In this document: in pieces, positions 35,758-43,959 of the stretch
How positions within the stretch are numbered: the stretch's first letter is position 1
How the letters are laid out: the number at the start of each line of letters is the position of its first letter
NCBI RefSeq assembly: GCF_900102545.1
Contig: NZ_FNBN01000003.1
Span: 549,461 to 613,460, forward strand
From: Chitinophaga filiformis
Lineage (GTDB): Bacteria > Bacteroidota > Bacteroidia > Chitinophagales > Chitinophagaceae
Length of the DNA: 64,000 nt
Direction: 5' to 3'
The notes under the pieces: model-generated
Told to the model about the DNA's origin: nothing
What the model saw: the letters and a program-made list of their open reading frames with translations, nothing else
Databases searched by the model: none
Program-made: the position numbers and the translations under genes

Positions 35758-37239
35758 TTAATCCTGTGTGCCGGCCAGCCATCCCAGTGATGTTGCCGTA
35801 ACAGGTGTGAAGTCGCTCAGTGGGGCCTCGCAGAGTGAGCAGCAGTATTGTTCCGGCAGTTCATGAAAGGATGTGCCAGGTACAATGCCCTGGCTGGGAT
35901 CGCCAATGGATTCATCGTAAACAGTCAGGCAACGGCTACATTGATGCACCTCTTTCTCCGGTTGTGTCGTGCTGATAACTGTCTGCTGACCAGCTACATA
36001 ATTCTGAAGAGGATCAGTAACGGCGCTGTTCTCGTAGAATTCACGGCAAAGGGACGTGATATAGGGCCCCAGGTGTTCTTTGGCCACTCCTGTCCGATAA
36101 GGCAGCAAAGTGCCGGAATTCGGGTTAAAATCCTGTGTATAAAGAATGTCAAAGCGCTGGTGACCTTTCAGGCGGCTTTTATTGACACTTTCCTGTCTGT
36201 TGATCACAATAGAGCCGAAGCAGTTATTGCCGGGATTGATCCTGATGCTGAAACACAAACCATAGGTTCTGACATCGGCATTATCAAAATGACGGATGAT
36301 ATGCCTTTTGATGATCAGGGCATCTTCACTGTTGTCTTCCACATGCCAGTTCAGCTCATTGGCCGCATGCCTTACATTGATCCCGTATTTACCGAGAATG
36401 TAATCCCACAGTCTCCTATGTTCAGGCGCTATATTCCTGATGATGAGTGATTTCCATGAAGTGGCGTATAACTGTCCGGTCCGGGTTTCCAGGCAGATCC
36501 TGCAGACATTCTGCAGGAATGCAAGGGGAAACTCTTCGTCCCGGCGATAGATACCCAGCCAGTAATGGTTCTCATGGCGGTTAAAACCTTCATAATAAGG
36601 CAGATGGAAAGGCGGTAACTCAAGTTCGGTGGTTACCGGGCGACAGGTATATTCCAGTTTGCTCTTTACAAGTGTATATAACTCATCGTTACTGATAGAT
36701 GGACGCTGATATACGATGGACTCGATGCATTGACTCAGCTGTCCGATATTGTTCGTATAAACCAGCTCTGGCCATGCAAAGAGACGGCTGCTTTTCGGAA
36801 ACCGGATGAACAAATGCCAGTAATGCGCAGCCCCTGCTGCAATCCAGTTAATATGTCCTGAGAAGAAAGGAGTGAATGTCTGTTTACTGTCGCAGATATT
36901 CACCTTCAGGGCAGGCGTATAGTCAAATAACGCAAATACGTCTTTATAGATACCTTCACTCAGCCAGCTGTCACTAATGAAAATACCAGCTGCCGGATAG
37001 GAGCTGGTGATATTGGGTGCAATACCGTAAGCATGGAATACGATCTGCTGGCGGGCACAATCTTCTTCAAATTGATCCCGGTATTTGCCGGGCACTTCTA
37101 TCAGCAGTTGTTGTCGCAGGCCAAATTTTACCTGGGTTACCCTGGCCGCTGCCGCTATATCCAGAATAGTCAGCAGTTGTCCGGGAGAGACGATCCCTCC
37201 CGTAAAATTGATGCTCACTGTCTGTGTATGTCTGATCAT
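35758..37239 (-). CDS. Nitrite/sulfite reductase-like protein fused to a C-terminal rubredoxin
   Basis: A 493-aa protein. The N-terminus (about 10-50, FTGGIVSPGQLLTILDIAAA then VKFGLRQQLLIEV) matches the ferredoxin-like half domain of nitrite/sulfite reductases. The body has the general fold pattern, but the C-x5-C...C-x3-C ligands for sirohaem/4Fe-4S are absent. The C-terminus (about 430-480) is a rubredoxin: C-x2-C in HQCSRCLTVYDE, the conserved G-x-x-PGT-x-F loop, then C-x2-C in CSLCEAP. It is the last gene of the nitrate operon, one base from the nitrate reductase gene (stop 37241, start 37239). It probably carries electrons to or from the reductase; an enzymatic role of the reductase-like part is unlikely but not excluded. 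Confidence 0.82.
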   Translation of the reverse strand: MIRHTQTVSINFTGGIVSPGQLLTILDIAAAARVTQVKFGLRQQLLIEVPGKYRDQFEEDCARQQIVFHAYGIAPNITSSYPAAGIFISDSWLSEGIYKDVFALFDYTPALKVNICDSKQTFTPFFSGHINWIAAGAAHYWHLFIRFPKSSRLFAWPELVYTNNIGQLSQCIESIVYQRPSISNDELYTLVKSKLEYTCRPVTTELELPPFHLPYYEGFNRHENHYWLGIYRRDEEFPLAFLQNVCRICLETRTGQLYATSWKSLIIRNIAPEHRRLWDYILGKYGINVRHAANELNWHVEDNSEDALIIKRHIIRHFDNADVRTYGLCFSIRINPGNNCFGSIVINRQESVNKSRLKGHQRFDILYTQDFNPNSGTLLPYRTGVAKEHLGPYITSLCREFYENSAVTDPLQNYVAGQQTVISTTQPEKEVHQCSRCLTVYDESIGDPSQGIVPGTSFHELPEQYCCSLCEAPLSDFTPVTATSLGWLAGTQD

Positions 37240-37240
37240 A

Positions 37241-40200
37241 TTAAACTGCTTGCATGATAAATACTGCTTCCTCTTTCTTACCGGAAGGCAGTTCCTTCTC
37301 CAAAATGGCTTTGATCTCCGGACGGCAACTGCCGCATCCCATTCCTGCGCCTGACGCCTGACATACGCTTTCCAGGGTATGAGCGCCTTCTTTTATTTTC
37401 TCACAGATATTGCCTTCTCCCACACCTCCGCAGCTGCATACCAGTTTGCCGATCACCGGGGTGGCTTTCTTGCCTGAACGCAATAATTCCAGTCGTTTTT
37501 CGGATAACTCTATTTTATTGGAGATCAGATCCCTGAACTCCAGGAACTCCGATTTGTCGCCAATCAGGATAGCGCCTATCAGCCGGTCGTTATGGATAAC
37601 GCATTTCTTGTAATACCGTTTAGACTTGTCAATGAACACCACTTCTTCATATGCAGGATCATCTGGCGTTTCTATGGTGCCCAGTGAGCACAGATCAGTG
37701 CCATGCATCTTCAGGATATTCATGAACAATGATCCTTCGTAATAACCTGTCAGATCGCCGGCCATGTAATGGGCTACAACAGCTGCCTGTTGCTCTGCGG
37801 CTGCAGTAATACCAAACAGTGTTCCGTTGAATTCAGCAATCTCCCCGATAGCAAAGATGTTGGGATCACTGGTTTGCAGGTATTCATTTACCACCACGCC
37901 TCTTTTACAAAGCAGGTGAGCAGCACGGGCCAGTTCAATATTCGGCACAGTTCCTATCGACATAACAACAGCCTGACAAGGTACGTGTCTTCCGCTCTTC
38001 AACCTTATACCATCGAGTTTATTCAGGCCGGTAAATCTCTCTATCTCATCATTGTACAGGATCTCAATTCCACGGTCAGTCAGCTCTTCATACAACAGCT
38101 GGCTGCCCAGGGCATCCAGCTGTCGGTCCATCAGTTTAGACGTGCGTTGTACAACAGCCACGTCTATATCCATTTCTCTTAGTGAAGCCGCTAATTCAAT
38201 ACCCAGCAATCCACCACCAACAATCATCACTTTGCCAGCTGCCGGGTCAATATGCCGGACGAATGAATCTGCATCACGCCGGTTACGCATAGTAAAGATA
38301 CCTTCCAGCGGAGGTGTATCCCTGAGGGTCGCCGCACGACTGCCCATGGCCAGTATCAATACGTCATATGTGTGTATATTGCCATTGCTGTCAGTTACCG
38401 TTTTCTGCTCACGATCTATCTCATTCACGCTAACACCTCTGTGCAGGGTAATATCCAGCAGATTTTCTTCTTCGTCTGTCATCTTCACCAGCTGTGCCCA
38501 TTGCTGGGTACCGCTGATGTAATCGGGTAACATCACCCGGTTATAAAAAGGCTGATCTTCTTTACTGAATACCGTGATGGTATCAGTGGTGTTTATATCA
38601 CGGTAAGCCTTTACAAATCCACAGGCGCCTGCACCTGCACCTATGATAACAATCTTTTGCGCCGGCTTCTCGTACAGTTTAACCTGCACTGCGGTGTACT
38701 TCAGATCCGGTTGTTTGGAGATCTTGTCAAGCAGCCGGTTAGTGAGATTGTTGGCGCGGTTCAGGTCATTGTCAAGTATTTTACCCCAGTGCATAGGGAG
38801 GAAAACCACACCCTTTTTGATGGATTTGCTTAACTGCGCTTTTACACGCACAACGCCATTCTCACTGAAGATCTCCACAATATCTCCTTCACGGATATCT
38901 CTGTCCATAGCATCCTCCGGATGGATCTCCAGCAGTGGCGCAGGAATATGTTGTTTCAGTTTGCTGACTTTACCGGTCTTGCTCATGGTATGCCACTGGT
39001 CGCGGATACGGCCTGTGGTAAGGATGAGTGGCCACTGAGGATCGGGCGGCGTTGACCGGTTATCATCAGGAAAAGAATGAATAATTGCTTTGGTGGACGC
39101 TGTATAAAATTTATGATCAGTAAACAGTCTTGGTGTACCATGATCTGTAGCATCGGCGGGATATGGCCATTGCACGGACCTCTTTTCTTTCAGCAGCTCG
39201 TAGCTAACACCGCTGACGTCGATATTGGTGCCTTGGGTAAGACGGCAATGTTCCGCATATATTGCCGCGGGGTTTTCATAGTCAAACCCATGATATCCCA
39301 TTTTGTTGGCAAAGCGGCAGATGATCTCTGCATCCGGTAATGCTTCTCCCGGTGCATCATTTACTTTTTGCAGATAGGTGATACGTCTTTCCGCATTTGT
39401 CATGGTGCCTTCCTTTTCAGTCCATGCGGCAGCAGGAAGTACCACATCTGCGTAGCGTAATGTTTCTGGTTTGGAAGATATCTCCTGTACTACAACGAAC
39501 TTCGCCTTTTGTAAAGCAGCTTCCGCCATACGTGCGTCAGGAAGGCTCACCAGCGGATTGGTACACATGATCCAGATCGCTTTCAGCCGGCCGTCATTCA
39601 ATGCTTCAAACATTTCAGTCGCAGTCAGCCCCGGCTTATCAGAGATCGTAGTACCGCCCCAGAACTCCTCTACTTCTTTGCGGTGCGCCGGATTGTCGAG
39701 CACACGGTGTGCCGGCAACATGTTTGACAAACCACCTACTTCACGACCACCCATGGCATTGGGTTGCCCGGTTAGTGAGAACGGCCCGCAGCCCGGTTTT
39801 CCGATCTTTCCTGTGATGAGGTTGAGATTAATAAGGCTCAGGTTTTTGTTTACGCCTACTGCACTCTGGTTCAGTCCCATTGTCCACATAGTCATAAAAC
39901 CTTTCGCCTGTCCAAGCGTCGCAGCAGCTTCATAGATCAGATCTTCCGAAATACCGCATACTGCTGCCGCGCTGCTAATGCTGCGCTGCATGACAGTATC
40001 CCGGTATTTCGCAAAACCTTCTGTATGTTGCTGAATGAAGTGATGGTCGGTATGACCAGCTTCTATCAGCAGCCTGCCAATCGCGTGGTGCAATACGATA
40101 TCCGTACCCGGCATCAGTTGCAGGTGAATATCCGCTATTGCGCAACTCTGTGTTACACGCGGGTCACTTACAATGATCTTCAGGTTAGGATTCTTCGCTT

Positions 40201-40798
40201 TTGCAGCTTCTATCCTGCGCCAGAGTATCGGGTGACACCAGGCAGGATTAGCGCCGGCTACAAATATGCAATCTGTCTGTTCTATATCATCATAATTTCC
40301 AGGCACACTGTCTTCACCCAGCGACAGCTTATAGGCAGCTACTGCACTGCTCATACACAGTCGCGAGTTGGTGTCTATGTTATTACTGCCGATGAATCCT
40401 TTGATCAGTTTATTCACCACATAGTATTCTTCCGTCAGGCATTGACCAGAAGCATAGAAGGCTACAGATTCAGGGCCATATTGCGCTATCATCTGTTTGA
40501 ACACTGCTGCGGTACGCTCCAGCGCCTGATCCCAGGAAACGCGCTGCCTTGGCATATGCCGGTGGTAGCGCATTTCTGGGTAATAAAGCCTGTCTGATGT
40601 GTCCATCACGGTGTAATGCAGGTTCATGCCTTTGGAACAAAGCATGCCCTTGTTCACCGGATGGTCTTTGTCTCCTTCCACGCTGAGTTTTCCCTGCCTG
40701 TCCCTGTGTACAACAATACCGCAACCTACGCCGCAATAGCAGCAGGTGCTTCGATAGCTGCCCGCAGGGAGTTTACTATGTTGATGATTGCCTGTCAT
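37241..40798 (-). CDS. Assimilatory nitrate reductase fused to a NAD(P)H/FAD and BFD-type [2Fe-2S] module
   Basis: A 1185-aa fusion. Residues 1-700 are a molybdopterin nitrate reductase of the NasA/NapA group: 4Fe-4S ligands C19-x2-C22-x3-C26-x27-C54, the Mo-ligand cysteine C148 in SRLCMSSAV, and the MGD-binding C-terminal domain (ILTTGRIRDQWHTMS). From about 714 a second enzyme begins, a flavin/NAD(P)H oxidoreductase like the N-terminus of NirB/NasB (IGAGAGACGF; second dinucleotide motif VGGGLLGIELA). It ends in a BFD-like [2Fe-2S] domain (CSCGGVGEG, GMGCGSC, about 1119-1156). The protein should reduce nitrate to nitrite with NAD(P)H in the cytoplasm as a single chain; in many bacteria these are separate subunits. 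It lies two bases after the transporter gene. Confidence 0.93.
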   Translation of the reverse strand: MTGNHQHSKLPAGSYRSTCCYCGVGCGIVVHRDRQGKLSVEGDKDHPVNKGMLCSKGMNLHYTVMDTSDRLYYPEMRYHRHMPRQRVSWDQALERTAAVFKQMIAQYGPESVAFYASGQCLTEEYYVVNKLIKGFIGSNNIDTNSRLCMSSAVAAYKLSLGEDSVPGNYDDIEQTDCIFVAGANPAWCHPILWRRIEAAKAKNPNLKIIVSDPRVTQSCAIADIHLQLMPGTDIVLHHAIGRLLIEAGHTDHHFIQQHTEGFAKYRDTVMQRSISSAAAVCGISEDLIYEAAATLGQAKGFMTMWTMGLNQSAVGVNKNLSLINLNLITGKIGKPGCGPFSLTGQPNAMGGREVGGLSNMLPAHRVLDNPAHRKEVEEFWGGTTISDKPGLTATEMFEALNDGRLKAIWIMCTNPLVSLPDARMAEAALQKAKFVVVQEISSKPETLRYADVVLPAAAWTEKEGTMTNAERRITYLQKVNDAPGEALPDAEIICRFANKMGYHGFDYENPAAIYAEHCRLTQGTNIDVSGVSYELLKEKRSVQWPYPADATDHGTPRLFTDHKFYTASTKAIIHSFPDDNRSTPPDPQWPLILTTGRIRDQWHTMSKTGKVSKLKQHIPAPLLEIHPEDAMDRDIREGDIVEIFSENGVVRVKAQLSKSIKKGVVFLPMHWGKILDNDLNRANNLTNRLLDKISKQPDLKYTAVQVKLYEKPAQKIVIIGAGAGACGFVKAYRDINTTDTITVFSKEDQPFYNRVMLPDYISGTQQWAQLVKMTDEEENLLDITLHRGVSVNEIDREQKTVTDSNGNIHTYDVLILAMGSRAATLRDTPPLEGIFTMRNRRDADSFVRHIDPAAGKVMIVGGGLLGIELAASLREMDIDVAVVQRTSKLMDRQLDALGSQLLYEELTDRGIEILYNDEIERFTGLNKLDGIRLKSGRHVPCQAVVMSIGTVPNIELARAAHLLCKRGVVVNEYLQTSDPNIFAIGEIAEFNGTLFGITAAAEQQAAVVAHYMAGDLTGYYEGSLFMNILKMHGTDLCSLGTIETPDDPAYEEVVFIDKSKRYYKKCVIHNDRLIGAILIGDKSEFLEFRDLISNKIELSEKRLELLRSGKKATPVIGKLVCSCGGVGEGNICEKIKEGAHTLESVCQASGAGMGCGSCRPEIKAILEKELPSGKKEEAVFIMQAV

Positions 40799-40800
40799 TG

Positions 40801-42099
40801 TTATTCAGCAAATGCTACGTTTCCGGCAGTGGCCGTTTCTGCAGCTGGTTTCTTAATGAATTTTGTAATCATTACTATAAATGATACAACTATCACGATA
40901 TAACCGATATAAGTAAATGCCTGTACATAAGTGATGCTCTCAGACTTGAAAAGGAAGCCGAACAGCATACCTCCGAGGTTACCACCGGCGCCTACTATAC
41001 CACTTACCAGGCCCACATTCTTTTCATTGACAAAAGGCACAATACCATAGGTAGCACCATTAGCCATCTTCAGGAACAGTGCGAAGCTGAGCATAGATAT
41101 GATAGCCAGCGCCAGTGAACCTGCCTGTGCAAACAGCAGCAGTCCTATACCTTCCAGCAGCAATACAATTGCCAGCAGAATACCTTTTCCTCTCATACCC
41201 GCTTTAGCGCCTACTTTATCTGAAATGATACCACCCATCGCTCTCGCAAAGATGTTCATGAAGCCAAAGATGCCTGCCCAGAAACCGGCGCTGCTCTGTG
41301 ACAGATGGAATGTATCCACGAAGTGCAAAGAGGCAACGTTATCAAATGTGATCTCCATACCGAAGCACATACCGTAAGCCATTGTCAGTGCCCATATGCG
41401 CCAGTCGCCCAGTATGGTCCAGTCAGTTTTTGCTTTCACTGTATTGCTACGATCTATCTCATCGAAATTGCCGGCAGGAGTGTCCTTGGTAAACCGATGG
41501 TACATCCATGCTACTATCAGCATCATGATACCTGGTACGATCATCGCAAAACGCCATGCTTCGTGTTTGGTATATCCGAATCCTACAATGGCAGCAAAGA
41601 TGAGTGGCATCACCATATTGGTTACACCACCGCCGAGGTTACCCCATCCGCCCGTAACGGCATTGGCAGTACCTTTTATATTCGCAGCAAACATCATGGA
41701 TGTATGGAACTGTGTGATTACGAAAGAAGCGCCTATCACACCGATAGCAAGGCGAAATAACAGGAACGTTGTATAATCATGGGCGAATCCTACAAGAAAT
41801 ACCGGCAGGGAACCTGCTATTAACAGGCGTATAGCCGTTTTGCGCGGTCCCCAGGTGTCGCACAGTTTACCGATGATCAGTCGTGCGATGATAGTGCTGG
41901 ATACAGACGCGATAATGATATTACCTACCTGTGATTTCGTCAGTCCCAGGTCTTCCCTGATGGTAGGCATCAGCGGCGCCAGACCAAACCAGCCAAAGAA
42001 GCAGACAAAGAACATCAGCCAGGTGGTATGAAACGTACGCATCTGCACCGAGTTCAGTGAAAAGAGAGGAAGTTTATTAAGAGGTTGTTGAGTATTCAT
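40801..42099 (-). CDS. narK: Nitrate/nitrite transporter of the major facilitator superfamily
   Basis: The 432-aa inner-membrane transporter has 12 hydrophobic segments. The start FFGWFGLAPLMPTIREDLGL is typical of the nitrate-nitrite porter family. Both nitrate-signature motifs are present: GGWGNLGGGVTNMVMP (about 150-165) and GAGGNLGGMLFGFLF (about 375-389). It supplies nitrate to the fused reductase, whose gene starts two bases after its stop. Upstream is the outer-membrane barrel gene. NasA would be an equally good name in assimilation. Confidence 0.93.
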   Translation of the reverse strand: MNTQQPLNKLPLFSLNSVQMRTFHTTWLMFFVCFFGWFGLAPLMPTIREDLGLTKSQVGNIIIASVSSTIIARLIIGKLCDTWGPRKTAIRLLIAGSLPVFLVGFAHDYTTFLLFRLAIGVIGASFVITQFHTSMMFAANIKGTANAVTGGWGNLGGGVTNMVMPLIFAAIVGFGYTKHEAWRFAMIVPGIMMLIVAWMYHRFTKDTPAGNFDEIDRSNTVKAKTDWTILGDWRIWALTMAYGMCFGMEITFDNVASLHFVDTFHLSQSSAGFWAGIFGFMNIFARAMGGIISDKVGAKAGMRGKGILLAIVLLLEGIGLLLFAQAGSLALAIISMLSFALFLKMANGATYGIVPFVNEKNVGLVSGIVGAGGNLGGMLFGFLFKSESITYVQAFTYIGYIVIVVSFIVMITKFIKKPAAETATAGNVAFAE

Positions 42100-42129
42100 G
42101 TTGAAAAAGATCTGGTTGAATAATGTTGT

Positions 42130-43485
42130 TTACTTGTTAAAAATCATCTCCGGCCTGATATTGATCGACACATATGCCCAGTTACTGTTGCTTTGTGCGT
42201 TGGAGACGTTCTTAACTGCTGCTGAAGTCAGTGAAGCTGTATTCCAGAAGTGACTGTATCCCGCTTCAAATGATATCACCTTTGTCAGCGCATACATGGC
42301 CACCATGTCAGCTTCAGTACCGAACTTCCGGCTGAGAGAGACACCGTTCTGTACCACATTGCTCGCACTATAGAATTCATGTACATCTCCTGTCAGCAGA
42401 AACTTTGATCCCGCTTTGTATTTTGTCTTCAGGTAGTAATCCTGTAATCCCCGGTTACCGAATCCGCTGGCCACATAGAAGTAGTCCATATAGCCCCAGA
42501 ATTTATGCGGTGTTCCATACAGCGGATCGAAGGCGTGGCTCTTGCCTGCTGCATTGGTACCTCCGGTAGTGTAATCTGCACCCAGACCTGCGCTGAAAGA
42601 TTGGCACAGCTGGTATTGAAAAGCGGCAGATAGTAATCCGGAGCTGAGCTCCTGTGCATTGGCGTTCGTTCCGAACTGGTAATATCCTGCAGCAGTGAGC
42701 GTCAGCTTATTGAACCTGTTATTAAAATACAGTCCGGTTGTCATGCGCGTATGTACGCCCTTATCCCAGATCTTAACGCCTGTGCTGTCCGGATGGAATT
42801 TGGAGAACTGGTCAGCCAGGAATAAGAAAGAGATACTTCCTGCAGATAGTTTCCTTGCACCATACAGATATTCCAGGCTTTTATACATGGTACCGCCATT
42901 TGTCGTAGCGGTGTAATTCCCCGGAGGGGTGGGATTATAAACTGTACCTGCTGCATTTTCTTTGTTCTGATTGAAAGCAGCACCCAGGTGTAGCGTATAT
43001 GGTCCCGTTTCATACTTCAGTACCGCTGCATCGTGGCGGCGGCCTTGTTGCGCCCAGTCCAGGTTTCCCAGCAGGCGGTGATCATCATAAATAATTTCCT
43101 GTCGACCGATCTTGAGGCTTAGGTTCTTGTTTTTTACTACTGTGTCCAGCAGCATAATTTCGGCCCAGGCCTCGTGCAACATCAGTCCATTGTTCTCCTG
43201 TGTAGTGGTCTTGTTAATGGTGGATCCGTCCTGTCCCCATATCCGGACGTCCTGTACTGTCAATCCCAGTTTAAAACGGTAGCCGCTAAAGCCTGCAAAG
43301 AGGCGGCTGCGCTGGGAGGTAAAAAAGGCAGGGGAGGAGCCTTGCGGCAGTGGGGCCCCCTGGCCGTCCTTCAATTCTGTGCGCGTTCTGAGTTGAGCGC
43401 CAAGTGTAAATTGTGCCTGCGCTGACGTGCGCAAAAAAAACATACAGAGCAGGTAAAAGAAACCCGCTGAGAACAATTGTTTCAT
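42130..43485 (-). CDS. Outer-membrane beta-barrel (alginate-export/porin-like) in the nitrate operon
   Basis: The 451-aa exported protein has a signal peptide (about 1-24, ending SAQA-QF) and alternating beta strands through to a C-terminal aromatic strand (WAYVSINIRPEMIF). LGAQLRTRTELKDG, LKIGRQEIIYDDHRLLGNLDW and RRHDAAVLKYE are patterns of the alginate-export (Alginate_exp) type barrel family. Its position between nirD and narK suggests an outer-membrane channel for nitrate or nitrite. That is inference; the family contains barrels for many anions and sugars. Confidence 0.82.
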   Translation of the reverse strand: MKQLFSAGFFYLLCMFFLRTSAQAQFTLGAQLRTRTELKDGQGAPLPQGSSPAFFTSQRSRLFAGFSGYRFKLGLTVQDVRIWGQDGSTINKTTTQENNGLMLHEAWAEIMLLDTVVKNKNLSLKIGRQEIIYDDHRLLGNLDWAQQGRRHDAAVLKYETGPYTLHLGAAFNQNKENAAGTVYNPTPPGNYTATTNGGTMYKSLEYLYGARKLSAGSISFLFLADQFSKFHPDSTGVKIWDKGVHTRMTTGLYFNNRFNKLTLTAAGYYQFGTNANAQELSSGLLSAAFQYQLCQSFSAGLGADYTTGGTNAAGKSHAFDPLYGTPHKFWGYMDYFYVASGFGNRGLQDYYLKTKYKAGSKFLLTGDVHEFYSASNVVQNGVSLSRKFGTEADMVAMYALTKVISFEAGYSHFWNTASLTSAAVKNVSNAQSNSNWAYVSINIRPEMIFNK

Positions 43486-43540
43486 GCATTCTGGTTGATA
43501 ATGTGAGCAATAAGAGTATTCCCGCTCTCTGCTGCTGTTA

Positions 43541-43915
43541 TTATGCTTCCTGCATGATCCCTATGTACACCTTGTCGTTTTCAACCTTGACAGGGTAGGT
43601 GGTGAGGGAGCATTCTGTCTCGTCTGACAGGCAACGGCCGTCTTCGAGAGAGAATGTTTTTTTGTGAAACGGGCAGGCCACTTTCGGCTCGCCATTATGT
43701 GTGCCTGTCATACCGCGGCTAAGAGCCATCTGCTGACGGTGAGGGCACAGGTTCTGTGTAGCATACCAGGCATCGCGTCTGGCGAAACGGAACAATGCAA
43801 TTTGTACATCATCATACTTTACGCATACGCCTCCGTTAGGCGGAACGTCGATTACGTTACAGGCATAGAACCATTCTACTGTTGTTTGTGTGTTTGTGCT
43901 AATGGCTGTCGACAT
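43541..43915 (-). CDS. nirD: Nitrite reductase small subunit (Rieske type)
   Basis: The 124-aa protein is the partner of NirB. It has a complete Rieske ligand set, C-x-H in CPHRQQMA (about 60-67) and C-x2-H in CPFHKKTFSLEDG (about 86-98), so it should bind a [2Fe-2S] cluster. It lies 44 bp after nirB in the same operon. The length is normal for NirD. The gene before it in coordinates (42130-43485) follows 55 bp downstream. Confidence 0.93.
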   Translation of the reverse strand: MSTAISTNTQTTVEWFYACNVIDVPPNGGVCVKYDDVQIALFRFARRDAWYATQNLCPHRQQMALSRGMTGTHNGEPKVACPFHKKTFSLEDGRCLSDETECSLTTYPVKVENDKVYIGIMQEA

Positions 43916-43959
43916 AAGTTATCTGTTTATTGATGAATGTCTTTTAATGGGCTGGTCTT

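Noticed and set aside
41305..41760. Plus-strand open frame of about 150 codons inside the narK-type gene
   Set aside because: It is an antisense shadow of a conserved transporter and its translation shows no domain-like composition.
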